Shown: in pieces, positions 8,686 to 18,082 of the stretch
How the letters are laid out: each line of letters opens with the position of its first letter
Numbering within the stretch: position 1 is the stretch's first letter
Origin: Klebsiella pneumoniae
GTDB taxonomy: Bacteria > Pseudomonadota > Gammaproteobacteria > Enterobacterales > Enterobacteriaceae
Direction of reading: 5' to 3'
NCBI RefSeq assembly: GCF_000742135.1
Contig: NZ_KN046818.1
Coordinates: forward strand, 4,786,295 to 4,850,294
Length of the DNA: 64,000 nt
Notes under the pieces: model-generated
Told to the model about the DNA's origin: nothing
Seen by the model: only the letters and a program-made list of their open reading frames with translations
Database searches by the model: none
Made by a program: the position numbers and the translations under genes

Positions 8686-9681
8686 ATGCAAGAAAAGATA
8701 CACTGGATCACCAACCTGCGCGGCATCGCCTGCATGATGGTGGTGATGATCCACAGCACCAGCTGGTATATCACTCACCCCCATGCGATTACCCTGCTGC
8801 AATGGGATATCGCCAATCTGCTCAATTCCGCCTCCCGCGTCAGCGTGCCGCTGTTTTTTATGATCTCGGGCTACCTCTTTTTTGGGGAACGCAGCGCCCA
8901 GCCGCGCCATTTCTGGCGGATTGGCCTGTGCATTGCGTTCTATAGCGCGCTATCTCTGCTGTATATCACGCTGTTTACCCATATCAACGTCGAGCTGTCG
9001 TTAAAGAATTTGCTGCAGAAGCCTGTCTTCTACCACCTGTGGTTTTTCTTTGCTATCGCCGTCATCTACCTGCTCTCGCCGCTGATTCAGGTTAAGTCCA
9101 CCAGTAGCACAATGCTGCTGGCGCTGATGGCGATCCTCGGCATTCTGGCCAACCCCAATATGGTCAGCGTTAAAGCCGCCGGGATTGAGTGGCTGCCAGT
9201 CAACCTCTATATCAACGGCGACACCTTCTACTACGTGCTCTACGGCGTGCTGGGCAGAGCCATTGGCACCCTGGACACCGATAAAAAATGGCTAACACCG
9301 CTCTGCGCCGCGCTGTTCATCGCCGCCGTGTGGGTCATTTCCCGCGGCACGCTGCATGAGCTGCGCTGGCGCGGAGACTTCGGCGACACCTGGTATCTCT
9401 ACTGCGGACCGGCGGTGTTTGTTTGCGCGGTCACCCTGCTGACGCTGGCCAAAAACTGGCTTAACGCGCGTCCCCTGCCCGGTATCGCCTGCATTGCGCG
9501 ACATTCGCTGGGGATCTACGGCTTTCATGCCCTGATAGTGCATGCGCTGCGCGCCAGCCATCTGGAGCTATCCCGCTGGCCGCTGCTGGATATTGTGTGG
9601 ATATTTAGCGCCGCCCTGCTCGGCAGCCTGCTGCTGTCAGGCCTGGTGCAGCGGATTGATAGCCGCCGGCTGGTCAGCTAA
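8686..9681 (+). CDS. wecH: O-acetyltransferase WecH (acyltransferase family 3)
   Basis: A 331-residue multi-pass inner-membrane acyltransferase with about ten hydrophobic helices. It acetylates enterobacterial common antigen in E. coli. The start at 8686 ([20 protein letters not shown]) matches E. coli WecH and has GAGGGA upstream; a longer frame from 8581 is not supported. The family-3 signature is [14 protein letters not shown] (10-23) with the catalytic histidine of the RGxA...H motif. [18 protein letters not shown] follows. It is monocistronic and convergent with yiaA. Confidence 0.93.
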   Translation: MQEKIHWITNLRGIACMMVVMIHSTSWYITHPHAITLLQWDIANLLNSASRVSVPLFFMISGYLFFGERSAQPRHFWRIGLCIAFYSALSLLYITLFTHINVELSLKNLLQKPVFYHLWFFFAIAVIYLLSPLIQVKSTSSTMLLALMAILGILANPNMVSVKAAGIEWLPVNLYINGDTFYYVLYGVLGRAIGTLDTDKKWLTPLCAALFIAAVWVISRGTLHELRWRGDFGDTWYLYCGPAVFVCAVTLLTLAKNWLNARPLPGIACIARHSLGIYGFHALIVHALRASHLELSRWPLLDIVWIFSAALLGSLLLSGLVQRIDSRRLVS

Positions 9682-9707
9682 CGGTCCGCCGCCCGGAGGG
9701 GCCCGAC

Positions 9708-10151
9708 TTACGTCTCAGGCCCCTCTTCCGTCACGCTGAGAGGTTCCCGTAAGCGCGTCGGGTCCCAGACATCACGCACGTTTTTCTGTACCGCAACAGC
9801 GCCAAACAGGCTCAAAAAATACGCCAGCCCATAGAACCCTTTCTCGCTGAGCAGCAGAGTGGCATTCCACAGTCCGATAACCAGCAGACCTACAGCGATA
9901 ACGAAGACCACCAGACAGGTGGTGTAGTACAGCGCGGTGGTCGGAATGGCTTCATACTTATCGCGCACCGTCTTTTGATAAGATGCCGCGGCAAACAGCC
10001 CCAGTACCAGGACGGCAAAATAATAGCCTTTCTCATTCAACTGCATATCGGCATTCCACAGCCCCACCAGATAGGTGACAATGCCGCCGATCAGGGCAAT
10101 CCAGGAGATCAAATGAAACGCAGGAGAATACGTCGCGTGCTTGTTTTCCAT
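9708..10151 (-). CDS. yiaA: Inner-membrane protein YiaA
   Basis: A 147-residue protein with four hydrophobic segments arranged as two copies of the YiaAB two-helix unit, each ending near GLWNA..L.EKG (about 31-42 and 94-105). It matches E. coli YiaA closely. I use the ATG at 10151; a GTG one codon earlier is possible. The function is unknown. It follows yiaB with a gap of about 34 bases and probably shares its transcript. Confidence 0.88.
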   Translation of the reverse strand: MENKHATYSPAFHLISWIALIGGIVTYLVGLWNADMQLNEKGYYFAVLVLGLFAAASYQKTVRDKYEAIPTTALYYTTCLVVFVIAVGLLVIGLWNATLLLSEKGFYGLAYFLSLFGAVAVQKNVRDVWDPTRLREPLSVTEEGPET

Positions 10152-10185
10152 CACTTTTTACCTTTTACGCGCCTCGGGGCGGCGC

Positions 10186-10557
10186 TTATTCCGTTTTTTG
10201 CATCGCGCGGGCGATGCGGGTCCGTTCGGGGGTTGCCGATGCGCCATATAAGCAGACAAACCATGCCGCGATATAGACGGCTTTTTCATGCCAGTCTGCC
10301 GGTACATACCAGGCGCCGACCAGCAGCAGGCCGACCGATAGCAGCAGCACCAGCCGGCATAAGGCAATAAAACCGTCGTCCTGTTCCTGCCACTGACTGG
10401 CGCGCTGATGGGCGAGAACAGCAAACATCCCCATCACCAGCACGCCGAGAAAATACCCTTTGCCGCTGAACAGCGGGCAGGTCCGCCAGATACCGAGCAG
10501 ATAAACCAGCGATCCTGTCGCCATCATCCCCCTGGCAATATTGCGTTTTGTGATCAT
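10186..10557 (-). CDS. yiaB: Inner-membrane protein YiaB
   Basis: A 123-residue membrane protein with four hydrophobic segments and the YiaAB domain (GIWRTCPLFSGKGYFLGVLVMGMF). The counterpart of E. coli YiaB at the same place, about ten residues longer. GGGAGG lies just before the ATG. Function unknown. It is upstream of yiaA in a two-gene unit. Confidence 0.85.
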   Translation of the reverse strand: MITKRNIARGMMATGSLVYLLGIWRTCPLFSGKGYFLGVLVMGMFAVLAHQRASQWQEQDDGFIALCRLVLLLSVGLLLVGAWYVPADWHEKAVYIAAWFVCLYGASATPERTRIARAMQKTE

Positions 10558-10725
10558 CTCACCTCCCTGGTCGACAGGGGCTGATTATGACCGACTCCCT
10601 CGGCGATGCCTCAGATTACGTACGACAAAGCGGAGATTTCGGAATAAATAAATACGCATTTATGGATGGATGTAGCCGGGACATTCAGGAAGGGAATCCG
10701 CCCGGCGCTGCCGGACGGACTGAGG

Positions 10726-12180
10726 CTAAGACATCAGCGGTTTCAGTTGCTGATAAATCTGGCGGAAGGTTTCCCGCTGCGGCGCATAGTGGGCCACACG
10801 GCGATCGTCTGGGCGATGGGCTTGTTCAAGCGGCAGCGGCTTCAGCAGCCCGGGGCGGTCTGCCTCGTCGTGAACCGCCAGCTGCGCCAGCCTGGCCGCC
10901 CCCAGCGCCGGGCCAACATCGCCCCCGGTACGGTAATCGAGCTGCAGGCCGCTGATATCCGCCAGCATTTGCCGCCAGTAAGCGCTGCGCGCCCCGCCGC
11001 CGATAAGCGTGATGCTCTGCGGCTTGATGCCGCAGGCGTGCACCACGTCCATACCATCCGCCAGCGCATAGCCCACCCCTTCCAGCACCGCCCGCGCCAG
11101 CTCTGCCGGCCCATGCTGATGCGTCAGGCCAAAAAAGACGCCCTTGGCCTGCGGGTTGTTGTGCGGCGTGCGTTCGCCCGACAGATAGGGCAGGAACCAC
11201 ACCGGACCGGCGCTTTCATCCGCCGTCTGCGCCGCCGCGATCAGCGCCGGCACGCTGGCGAGACCGGTTAATTTTGCCGCCCAGTCCAGACAGGAGGCCG
11301 CGCTGAGCATCACCGACATCAAATGCCAGCGGCCCGGCAGGGCATGGCAGAAGCTGTGCACCGCGCTTTCGGGTTTGCTAAGGAACCCTTCACTGACGGC
11401 GAAGTAGACGCCTGAGGTGCCCAGCGACAGCATCGCCTGACCGGCATCGGCCATGCCGACCCCGACCGCGCCCGCGGCGTTGTCGCCCCCGCCGCCCACC
11501 ACCAGCGCCGGCGGCATATTCCACGCCTGCGCCACCTCAGGTCGCAGTTGCCCGGTGACGTCGCTGCCTTCGAACAGCGCTGGCATCGCATCCCGACTGA
11601 GATCGCAGGCGGCGAGCATCTCGTCGCTCCAGTCGCGCCGGGCGACGTCCAGCCACATCGTGCCGGCGGCGTCAGACATATCGCTGGCGAGCTCGCCGGT
11701 CATGCGCAGGCGCAGATAATCCTTGGGCAGCAGCACTTTATCGACCTGGCTGAACACTGCCGCCTCGTGCCGCTGTACCCATAAGAGCTTCGGCGCCGTA
11801 AAGCCCGGCATCATCAGGTTGCCGGTGATCTGCCTGGAAGCGCTGACTTTGTCTTCCAGCAGCTGGCACTCTTCGGCGCAGCGGCCGTCATTCCATAAAA
11901 TGGCCGGACGCAGCACCTGTAACGATTTATCCAGTAGGGTGGCGCCGTGCATCTGCCCGGCAATGCCCAGCGCCTTCACGTCGCGCAGGCTATGCTGCGC
12001 GCCCAGGGCTTTCATCGCCGTGTCCGTCGCCAGCCACCACTGTTCGGGATCTTGCTCCGACCACAGCGGATGCGGACGCGAGACGGTGAGTTTTTCGGTA
12101 TGCGATGCCACTACCTCACCCTGCTCATTGAGCAGGATGGCTTTGACGCCCGACGTCCCCAGATCGATGCCGATATACAT
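10726..12180 (-). CDS. xylB: Xylulokinase
   Basis: A 484-residue FGGY-family sugar kinase that phosphorylates D-xylulose to D-xylulose 5-phosphate with ATP, the second step of xylose breakdown. The N-terminus MYIGIDLGTSGVKAILL is the phosphate-binding motif, GQMHGATLL (about 75-83) contacts substrate, GGGGDNAAGA and GGGARSAYWRQM are the C-terminal ATP-domain motifs. Length equals the E. coli enzyme. It follows xylA by 92 bases that contain two GC-rich hairpins and is read from the xylA promoter under XylR and CRP control. AAGGAGAGGGAGT precedes the start. Confidence 0.97.
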   Translation of the reverse strand: MYIGIDLGTSGVKAILLNEQGEVVASHTEKLTVSRPHPLWSEQDPEQWWLATDTAMKALGAQHSLRDVKALGIAGQMHGATLLDKSLQVLRPAILWNDGRCAEECQLLEDKVSASRQITGNLMMPGFTAPKLLWVQRHEAAVFSQVDKVLLPKDYLRLRMTGELASDMSDAAGTMWLDVARRDWSDEMLAACDLSRDAMPALFEGSDVTGQLRPEVAQAWNMPPALVVGGGGDNAAGAVGVGMADAGQAMLSLGTSGVYFAVSEGFLSKPESAVHSFCHALPGRWHLMSVMLSAASCLDWAAKLTGLASVPALIAAAQTADESAGPVWFLPYLSGERTPHNNPQAKGVFFGLTHQHGPAELARAVLEGVGYALADGMDVVHACGIKPQSITLIGGGARSAYWRQMLADISGLQLDYRTGGDVGPALGAARLAQLAVHDEADRPGLLKPLPLEQAHRPDDRRVAHYAPQRETFRQIYQQLKPLMS

Positions 12181-12198
12181 ACTCCCTCTCCTTAAACG

Positions 12199-12262
12199 CG
12201 CGCCACGGCTGAGCGTGGCGCGAACAGAGCATCCTGGTTGCGGCGCCGGTCACCCCGGGCGC
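12199..12262 (-). terminator. Intercistronic hairpins between xylA and xylB
   Basis: Stem CGCGCCACG / CGTGGCGCG (12199-12222, loop GCTGAG) and a second GC hairpin GGCGCC / GGGCGCC (about 12242-12262). There is no U-tract, so a processing or partial-termination role that favours xylA over xylB is more likely than full termination. Confidence 0.5.
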
Positions 12263-12272
12263 CGCCGCATGA

Positions 12273-13595
12273 TTACTTGTCAAACAGATAATGGTTGACC
12301 AGGTTTTCCAGTTGTTCCTGCTGGCCGCTGCGATGCTGCGGCGCCAGCTGATGCTGAGCGGCATACTGGGCAATATCGCTCAGGGTCATCTGCCCGTTAA
12401 GGATCTGCTGCCCCAGCTCACCGTTCCAGCCGGCGTAGCGTCTGGCCACGCGCTTATCCAGTTCGCCGTCCTCGATCATCCGCGCCGCGACCTTCAGCGA
12501 TAGCGCCATGGTATCCATCGCGCCAATATGACCATAGAACAGATCGTATTTGTCGGTGCTCTGCCGGCGCACTTTCGCATCAAAGTTGAGCCCGCCGGTG
12601 GTGAAGCCGCCCGCTTTGAGGATTTCATACATCACCAGCGCGTTCTCTTCGACGCTGTTCGGGAACTGGTCGGTATCCCAGCCCAGCTGCGGATCGCCGC
12701 GGTTGGCGTCAACGGAGCCGAACAGCCCCAGCGCAATGGCCGTCGCAATTTCATGATGGAACGAATGGCCGGCGAGCGTGGCATGGTTAGCTTCAATATT
12801 CAGTTTAATCTCTTTTTCCAGACCAAACTGTTTGAGGAAGCCGTAAACGGTAGAGGCATCATAGTCATACTGATGCTTGGTCGGCTCCTGCGGTTTGGGC
12901 TCAATCAGCAGCGTGCCTTTAAAGCCGATTTTATGCTTATGCTCCACCACCAGCTGCATAAAGCGGCCAATCTGCTCACGCTCCTGGCGCAGGTCGGTAT
13001 TCAGCAGGGTTTCATAGCCCTCGCGACCGCCCCACAGCACATAGTTTTCACCGCCCAGTTGATGGGTGGCATTCATGGCGGTGACCACCTGGGTGGCCGC
13101 CCAGCTAAATACTTCCGGATCCGGGTTGGTGGCCGCGCCGGCGCCGTAGCGCGGGTTGGTAAAGCAGTTTGCGGTCCCCCACAGAAGCTTCACGCCGCTC
13201 TGCTGCTGTTTCTCAGCCAGCACCTCGACCATCCGGGCGAAGTTATTGCTGTACTCCTTGAGCGAAGCGCCTTCCGGCGAGACGTCAACGTCGTGGAAGC
13301 AGTAGTAAGGCACGTTGAGTTTATGGAAGAATTCGAACGCCACATCGGCTTTGCGTTTGGCCATCTCCAGGGCGTCGCCAGGCTGCTGCCAGGGACGATC
13401 AAAGGAGCCCACGCCAAACATATCGGCGCCATTCCAGCAGAAGGTGTGCCAGTAACAGGCCGCAAAACGCAGATGATCTTCCATCCGTTTGCCCAGCACC
13501 AGTTCATCCGGGTTGTAATGACGGAAAGCCAGCGGGTTAGTGGATTTCGGGCCTTCGTAACGAACGCGATCGAGTTGATCGAAATAGGTCTGCAT
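12273..13595 (-). CDS. xylA: Xylose isomerase
   Basis: A 440-residue cytoplasmic TIM-barrel isomerase converting D-xylose to D-xylulose. I start it at the ATG at 13595 ([15 protein letters not shown]), as in E. coli, with GGAGTTCTCT upstream; a longer open frame to 13706 runs through a repeat element and is not real. Family motifs are [10 protein letters not shown] (about 100-109, catalytic His), [18 protein letters not shown] (metal ligand Glu) and [17 protein letters not shown]. It is the first gene of xylAB, divergent from xylFGH. Regulated by XylR and CRP from sites at 13765-13838. Confidence 0.98.
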   Translation of the reverse strand: MQTYFDQLDRVRYEGPKSTNPLAFRHYNPDELVLGKRMEDHLRFAACYWHTFCWNGADMFGVGSFDRPWQQPGDALEMAKRKADVAFEFFHKLNVPYYCFHDVDVSPEGASLKEYSNNFARMVEVLAEKQQQSGVKLLWGTANCFTNPRYGAGAATNPDPEVFSWAATQVVTAMNATHQLGGENYVLWGGREGYETLLNTDLRQEREQIGRFMQLVVEHKHKIGFKGTLLIEPKPQEPTKHQYDYDASTVYGFLKQFGLEKEIKLNIEANHATLAGHSFHHEIATAIALGLFGSVDANRGDPQLGWDTDQFPNSVEENALVMYEILKAGGFTTGGLNFDAKVRRQSTDKYDLFYGHIGAMDTMALSLKVAARMIEDGELDKRVARRYAGWNGELGQQILNGQMTLSDIAQYAAQHQLAPQHRSGQQEQLENLVNHYLFDK

Positions 13596-13636
13596 AGAGA
13601 ACTCCATATTCAGAGATGCGGCGAATAACCAATCAG

Positions 13637-13746
13637 ATACCCTAAATAATTCGAGTTGCAGGAAGGCGGCAGGAGCGCGAGTCCCCGGTAACCGGGGGCG
13701 GAGCAACGAATGTCACCAACCCACCTACAACTTGAAGTATGACGGG
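13637..13746. repeat. ERIC-type repeat in the xylA leader
   Basis: An imperfect inverted repeat of about 110 bases. Its left end ATACCCTAAATAATTCGAGT continues TTGCAGGAAGGCGGC; the right end contains CAACTTGAAGTATGACGGGT. Both ends are the diagnostic termini of enterobacterial ERIC elements. The centre (CCCCGGTAACCGGGG) is shorter than in the 127-base consensus. It lies between the XylR/CRP region and the xylA start codon, so it should be transcribed as part of the xylA leader. Confidence 0.85.
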
Positions 13747-13764
13747 TTTAAGCCAATATAGAAT

Positions 13765-13970
13765 TTCGCTTTCATTTTCCTCAATTACGTTATTTCACAC
13801 CGCCATTGAGAGAATCCACAAACGTGCGCCAGCTCGCAAAAATAATATCCAGTCACCGTTGCGCCGCTTTGTCAGAGACAGTCCAGTGCAATAATAAGAG
13901 CGTGCATGAATAAAATACGATCGCCGTCATAATTTGCACATTAAACGAAATTTCATAACGGCAAAATAAG
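13765..13970. promoter_or_regulatory. xylA-xylF divergent control region (XylR and CRP sites)
   Basis: The left site (13765-13797), read on the minus strand, contains GAAATAACGTAATTGAGGAA and closely resembles the E. coli XylR site for xylA. The right site (13941-13970) contains ACGAAATTTCATAACGGC and lies about 120 bases before xylF. Between them, CGTGCGCCAGCTCGCA (13823-13838) fits a TGCGA-N6-GCAC CRP site as in E. coli. The rest of the 494-base gap between xylA and xylF is the ERIC element and AT-rich promoter sequence, with no gene visible. Confidence 0.7.
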
Positions 13971-14089
13971 AACCGGTAATTGCCAGCCCTGCTTTCCGCG
14001 TTAAGAATCTGTAACGTATCCGCAACCTCATGTATCAAACATTATTTTCCGTTCGTCTTACCTACCCTTACAAAAAAGGTATCGTTATT

Positions 14090-15085
14090 ATGAAGATAAA
14101 GAACCTTTGCCTTACGCTTTGCGCCAGCTCCCTCCTGCTCGCCAGCATGGCGGGGATGGCGAAAGAAGTGAAGATTGGCATGGCCATCGACGATCTGCGT
14201 CTGGAGCGCTGGCAGAAAGACCGTGATATTTTCGTCAATAAAGCGGAATCCTTAGGCGCCAAAGTTTTTGTCCAGTCCGCTAATGGCAATGAAGAAACGC
14301 AGATGTCGCAAATTGAAAACATGATCAACCGCGGCGTCGATGTGTTAGTCATTATTCCTTATAACGGCCAGGTACTCAGTAACGTTATTAAAGAAGCCAA
14401 GCAGGAAGGTATTAAAGTCCTGGCCTATGACCGTATGATTAATAATGCCGACATTGATTTCTATATATCTTTCGATAATGAAAAAGTTGGTGAAATGCAG
14501 GCGCAAAGTCTGGTCGACAAAGTGCCGCAGGGTAATTATTTCCTGATGGGCGGTTCGCCGGTGGATAATAACGCTAAACTGTTCCGCGCCGGACAGATGA
14601 AGGTTCTCAAGCCGTATGTCGATGATGGCAAAATTAAGATTGTCGGCGATCAGTGGGTTGACGGCTGGCTGCCGGAGAACGCGCTGAAAATAATGGAAAA
14701 CGCGCTAACGGCGAATAATAACAAGATCGATGCCGTGGTCGCCTCCAATGACGCCACCGCCGGCGGCGCCATCCAGGCCTTAACCGCCCAGGGGCTGGCC
14801 GGCAAAGTGGCGATCTCCGGTCAGGATGCCGACCTGGCGGGCGTGAAGCGCATTATTTCCGGTACCCAGACGATGACCGTCTATAAACCGATTACCACCC
14901 TGGCCACCAACGCCGCTGAAATCGCCGTTGAGCTGGGTAACGATAAGCAGCCGAAGGCCGATACCACGCTGAATAACGGCTTAAAAGACGTCCCTTCGCG
15001 CCTGTTAACGCCAATTGAGGTAAATAAAGAGAATATCGACGCCACGGTGATTAAAGACGGTTTCCATAAAAAGAGTGAACTGTAA
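14090..15085 (+). CDS. xylF: D-xylose ABC transporter periplasmic binding protein
   Basis: A 331-residue periplasmic D-xylose receptor. The start at 14090 gives MKIKNLCLTLCASSLLLASM, a signal peptide likely cleaved after MAGMA (residue 24). The mature part is nearly identical to E. coli XylF from KEVKIGMAIDDLRLERWQKD onward and is a type I periplasmic-binding fold. It delivers xylose to XylGH. It is first of xylFGH and is followed by a hairpin (15091-15111), a common arrangement that keeps the binding protein in excess. Induced by XylR with xylose. Confidence 0.97.
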   Translation: MKIKNLCLTLCASSLLLASMAGMAKEVKIGMAIDDLRLERWQKDRDIFVNKAESLGAKVFVQSANGNEETQMSQIENMINRGVDVLVIIPYNGQVLSNVIKEAKQEGIKVLAYDRMINNADIDFYISFDNEKVGEMQAQSLVDKVPQGNYFLMGGSPVDNNAKLFRAGQMKVLKPYVDDGKIKIVGDQWVDGWLPENALKIMENALTANNNKIDAVVASNDATAGGAIQALTAQGLAGKVAISGQDADLAGVKRIISGTQTMTVYKPITTLATNAAEIAVELGNDKQPKADTTLNNGLKDVPSRLLTPIEVNKENIDATVIKDGFHKKSEL

Positions 15086-15090
15086 TGGCT

Positions 15091-15117
15091 GACGCCCCGC
15101 TGCGGGGCGTCATTTTC
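15091..15117 (+). terminator. Hairpin between xylF and xylG
   Basis: Stem GACGCCCC / GGGGCGTC with loop GCTGC, followed by ATTTTCATC. A weak U-tract suggests partial termination or protection of the xylF message. Confidence 0.6.
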
Positions 15118-15149
15118 ATCCCGCCGGATATCACTGTTGCGGAGTCTTT

Positions 15150-16691
15150 ATGACCTGGCTACTCGAAATGAAGAACATCACCAAAACCTTCGGCGCTGTT
15201 AAAGCCGTGGATAACGTCAGCCTGCGCCTGAACGCAGGCGAGGTGGTCTCGTTATGCGGTGAAAATGGGTCGGGGAAATCGACGCTGATGAAGGTGCTGT
15301 GCGGTATCTATCCGCACGGAAGCTATGAGGGCGAGATTATTTTTGCCGGCGAAACGCTGCAGGCAAACCATATTCGCGATACCGAACGCAAAGGCATCGC
15401 CATTATTCATCAGGAGCTGGCGCTGGTGAAACATCTCACCGTGCTGGAGAATATTTTCCTCGGCGCCGAGATATCCCGCCATGGTCTGCTGGATTATGAA
15501 ACCATGACGCTGCGCTGTCAGAAGCTGTTGGCGCAGGTCAATCTGCCCATTTCCCCCGATACCCGCGTCGGCGACCTCGGCCTTGGTCAGCAGCAGTTGG
15601 TGGAGATCGCCAAGGCGCTGAATAAACAGGTTCGCCTGCTGATCCTCGACGAACCGACCGCCTCCTTAACCGAACAAGAAACCGCGACGCTGCTGGCGAT
15701 CGTTCGCGATCTGCAAAACCACGATATCGCCTGCATCTATATCTCGCATAAGCTCAATGAGGTCAAAGCGATCTCCGATACGATCTGCGTGATCCGCGAC
15801 GGCCAGCACATCGGCACCCGCGATGCCAGCGGCATGAGCGAAGACGATATCATCACCATGATGGTCGGCCGCGAGCTCACCGCGCTCTATCCCAGCGAGC
15901 CGCACGCCCACGGCGAGGAGATCCTGCGGGTTGAACATTTAACCGCCTGGCACCCGGTAAACCGCCATATTAAACGGGTCAATGACGTCTCATTTTCCCT
16001 GCGTCGCGGAGAAATCCTCGGCATCGCCGGGCTGGTCGGCGCCGGACGTACCGAGGCGGTACAGTGCCTGTTCGGCGTCTGGCCGGGGCGCTGGCAAGGG
16101 GAGATCTTTATTGATGGCCAGCCGGTGAGCATCTCTAACTGCCAGCAGGCCATTGCCCACGGCATCGCCATGGTGCCGGAAGACCGCAAAAAAGACGGCA
16201 TCGTGCCGGTGATGGCGGTGGGCAAAAACATTACCCTCGCGGCGCTCAACCAGTTCACCGGCGCAATGAGTAGCCTGGACGACGCCGCCGAGCAGCACTG
16301 CATTCAGCAGTCCATTCAGCGTTTGAAAATTAAAACCTCCTCGCCGGAGTTGGCGATTGGCCGTCTGAGCGGCGGCAACCAGCAAAAGGCGATTCTGGCG
16401 CGCTGTCTGCTGCTCAATCCGCGCATTCTGATCCTCGACGAACCCACCCGTGGCATCGATATCGGGGCGAAGTATGAAATTTATAAACTGATTAACCAGC
16501 TGGTGCAGCAGGGCATCGCGGTCATTGTCATTTCATCCGAACTGCCCGAGGTGCTCGGTCTCAGCGATCGGGTGCTGGTCATGCACGAAGGCAGACTAAA
16601 AGCCAATTTGGTTAATCAACATCTGACCCAGGAACAGGTGATGGAAGCCGCGCTGAGGAGCGAACGCCATGTCGAAGAACACGTCGTCTGA
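15150..16691 (+). CDS. xylG: D-xylose ABC transporter ATP-binding protein
   Basis: A 513-residue protein with two fused ABC ATPase domains that powers xylose import. Domain 1 has Walker [10 protein letters not shown] (38-46), LGLGQQQ as a degenerate signature and [11 protein letters not shown]. Domain 2 has the atypical Walker [10 protein letters not shown] typical of second domains in sugar importers of this class, with LSGGNQQK and [11 protein letters not shown]. Length equals E. coli XylG. It overlaps xylH by 23 bases, implying coupled translation. Confidence 0.97.
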   Translation: MTWLLEMKNITKTFGAVKAVDNVSLRLNAGEVVSLCGENGSGKSTLMKVLCGIYPHGSYEGEIIFAGETLQANHIRDTERKGIAIIHQELALVKHLTVLENIFLGAEISRHGLLDYETMTLRCQKLLAQVNLPISPDTRVGDLGLGQQQLVEIAKALNKQVRLLILDEPTASLTEQETATLLAIVRDLQNHDIACIYISHKLNEVKAISDTICVIRDGQHIGTRDASGMSEDDIITMMVGRELTALYPSEPHAHGEEILRVEHLTAWHPVNRHIKRVNDVSFSLRRGEILGIAGLVGAGRTEAVQCLFGVWPGRWQGEIFIDGQPVSISNCQQAIAHGIAMVPEDRKKDGIVPVMAVGKNITLAALNQFTGAMSSLDDAAEQHCIQQSIQRLKIKTSSPELAIGRLSGGNQQKAILARCLLLNPRILILDEPTRGIDIGAKYEIYKLINQLVQQGIAVIVISSELPEVLGLSDRVLVMHEGRLKANLVNQHLTQEQVMEAALRSERHVEEHVV

Positions 16692-17850
16692 AATCAAACT
16701 CACCCCAACCGCCCCCGCGGCCCTGCCGGCGCTGAAGGGGCTGAATCTCCAGGTCTTCGTGATGATCGCCGCCATCGTCGTCATTATGCTGTTTTTCACC
16801 TGGGTTACCGATGGCGCCTACCTGAGCGCACGCAATATCTCCAACCTGCTGCGGCAGACGGCCATCACCGGCATCCTCGCCGTCGGCATGGTGTTTGTGA
16901 TTATTTCGGCAGAAATCGACCTCTCCGTTGGCTCGATGATGGGGCTGCTGGGCGGCGCTGCGGCGATCTTTGACGTCTGGCTCGGCTGGCCGCTGCCGCT
17001 CACCATTCTGGTGACGCTGGTGATGGGCCTGCTGCTCGGGGCGTGGAACGGATGGTGGGTAGCCTATCGCAAAGTGCCCTCGTTTATCGTCACCCTTGCC
17101 GGGATGCTGGCGTTTCGCGGCATTCTGATCGGCATCACCAACGGGACCACCGTCTCGCCCACCAGTCCGGCGATGTCGCAGATCGGCCAAAGCTACCTGC
17201 CAGACGGCATCGGCTTCGGCATCGGCGTTGTCGGCATGGCGGTGTTTATCGTCTGGCAGTGGCGCGGGCGGATGCGCCGGCAGGCGTTAGGTCTGGCGAC
17301 CTCGTCCTCCACCGCCGCCGTCGGCCGCCAGGCCATTACCGCGGTGATTGTGCTGGGCGCAATCTGGCTGCTCAATGACTATCGCGGCGTACCAACCCCG
17401 GTGCTGATCCTCGCCGCCCTGCTGCTGGCGGGCCTGTTTATGGCCACCCGCACCGCCTTTGGTCGCCGCATCTACGCCATCGGCGGCAACCTGGAGGCGG
17501 CCCGTCTGTCCGGGATTAACGTCGAGCGTACCAAGCTGGCGGTGTTTGCCATTAACGGCCTGATGGTCGCCATTGCCGGGCTAATCCTCAGCTCACGGCT
17601 CGGCGCGGGGTCGCCTTCGGCGGGCAATATCGCCGAACTGGACGCCATCGCCGCCTGCGTCATCGGCGGCACCAGCCTGGCGGGCGGCATCGGCAGCGTC
17701 GCCGGGGCGGTAATGGGGGCGTTTATTATGTCGGCCCTGGATAACGGTATGAGCATGATGGACGTCGCCACCTTCTGGCAATATATCGTTAAAGGCGCCA
17801 TTTTGCTGCTGGCGGTGTGGATGGACTCTGCCACCAAGCGGCGCGCATAA
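16669..17850 (+). CDS. xylH: D-xylose ABC transporter permease
   Basis: A 393-residue inner-membrane permease with about ten helices of the BPD_transp_2 / ribose-type family. [20 protein letters not shown] and the cytoplasmic [18 protein letters not shown]-like loop are characteristic. Partner of XylF and XylG in high-affinity xylose uptake. Same length as E. coli XylH. The start lies inside the end of xylG. It is followed by 232 bases that hold a repeat and the xylR promoter. Confidence 0.97.
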   Translation: MSKNTSSEIKLTPTAPAALPALKGLNLQVFVMIAAIVVIMLFFTWVTDGAYLSARNISNLLRQTAITGILAVGMVFVIISAEIDLSVGSMMGLLGGAAAIFDVWLGWPLPLTILVTLVMGLLLGAWNGWWVAYRKVPSFIVTLAGMLAFRGILIGITNGTTVSPTSPAMSQIGQSYLPDGIGFGIGVVGMAVFIVWQWRGRMRRQALGLATSSSTAAVGRQAITAVIVLGAIWLLNDYRGVPTPVLILAALLLAGLFMATRTAFGRRIYAIGGNLEAARLSGINVERTKLAVFAINGLMVAIAGLILSSRLGAGSPSAGNIAELDAIAACVIGGTSLAGGIGSVAGAVMGAFIMSALDNGMSMMDVATFWQYIVKGAILLLAVWMDSATKRRA

Positions 17851-17942
17851 GGAGAGACTCTCTGAAGAATGTCTGAATTCTTTGCGCTACCGCCAAACTT
17901 CGCCATAAGGCGCTTGAAATATCTCGGGCATTAGCCGGTAGT

Positions 17943-18057
17943 GTATACCCAACATCATTCGGGTTGCAGACGGCGCCCCCGGCCGCGTACCGGCGTACGT
18001 GGCCGGGATGAGTGGTAAGTCAGGCCATCGGCAACATCTTGAATGAAGGGGTATGAC
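17943..18057. repeat. ERIC-like palindromic repeat between xylH and xylR
   Basis: An imperfect inverted repeat of about 115 bases. The left end is TATACCCAACATCATTCGGG plus TTGCAG; the right end is CAACATCTTGAATGAAGGGG plus TATGACC, which on the other strand also reads ATACCCCTTCATTC. The GC-rich centre contains CCGGCCGCG...CGTGGCCGG. It resembles the ERIC class in size, ends and location, but the ends differ from the copy at 13637, so it is a diverged or related family. It sits directly before the xylR leader. Confidence 0.6.
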
Positions 18058-18082
18058 CGGGGTTAGAGCAGGAACATTATCT

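Noticed and set aside
13596-13706. N-terminal extension of xylA by 37 codons
   Set aside because: The extra codons lie in the ERIC repeat and leader; the start at 13595 has a good ribosome site and matches the known protein.
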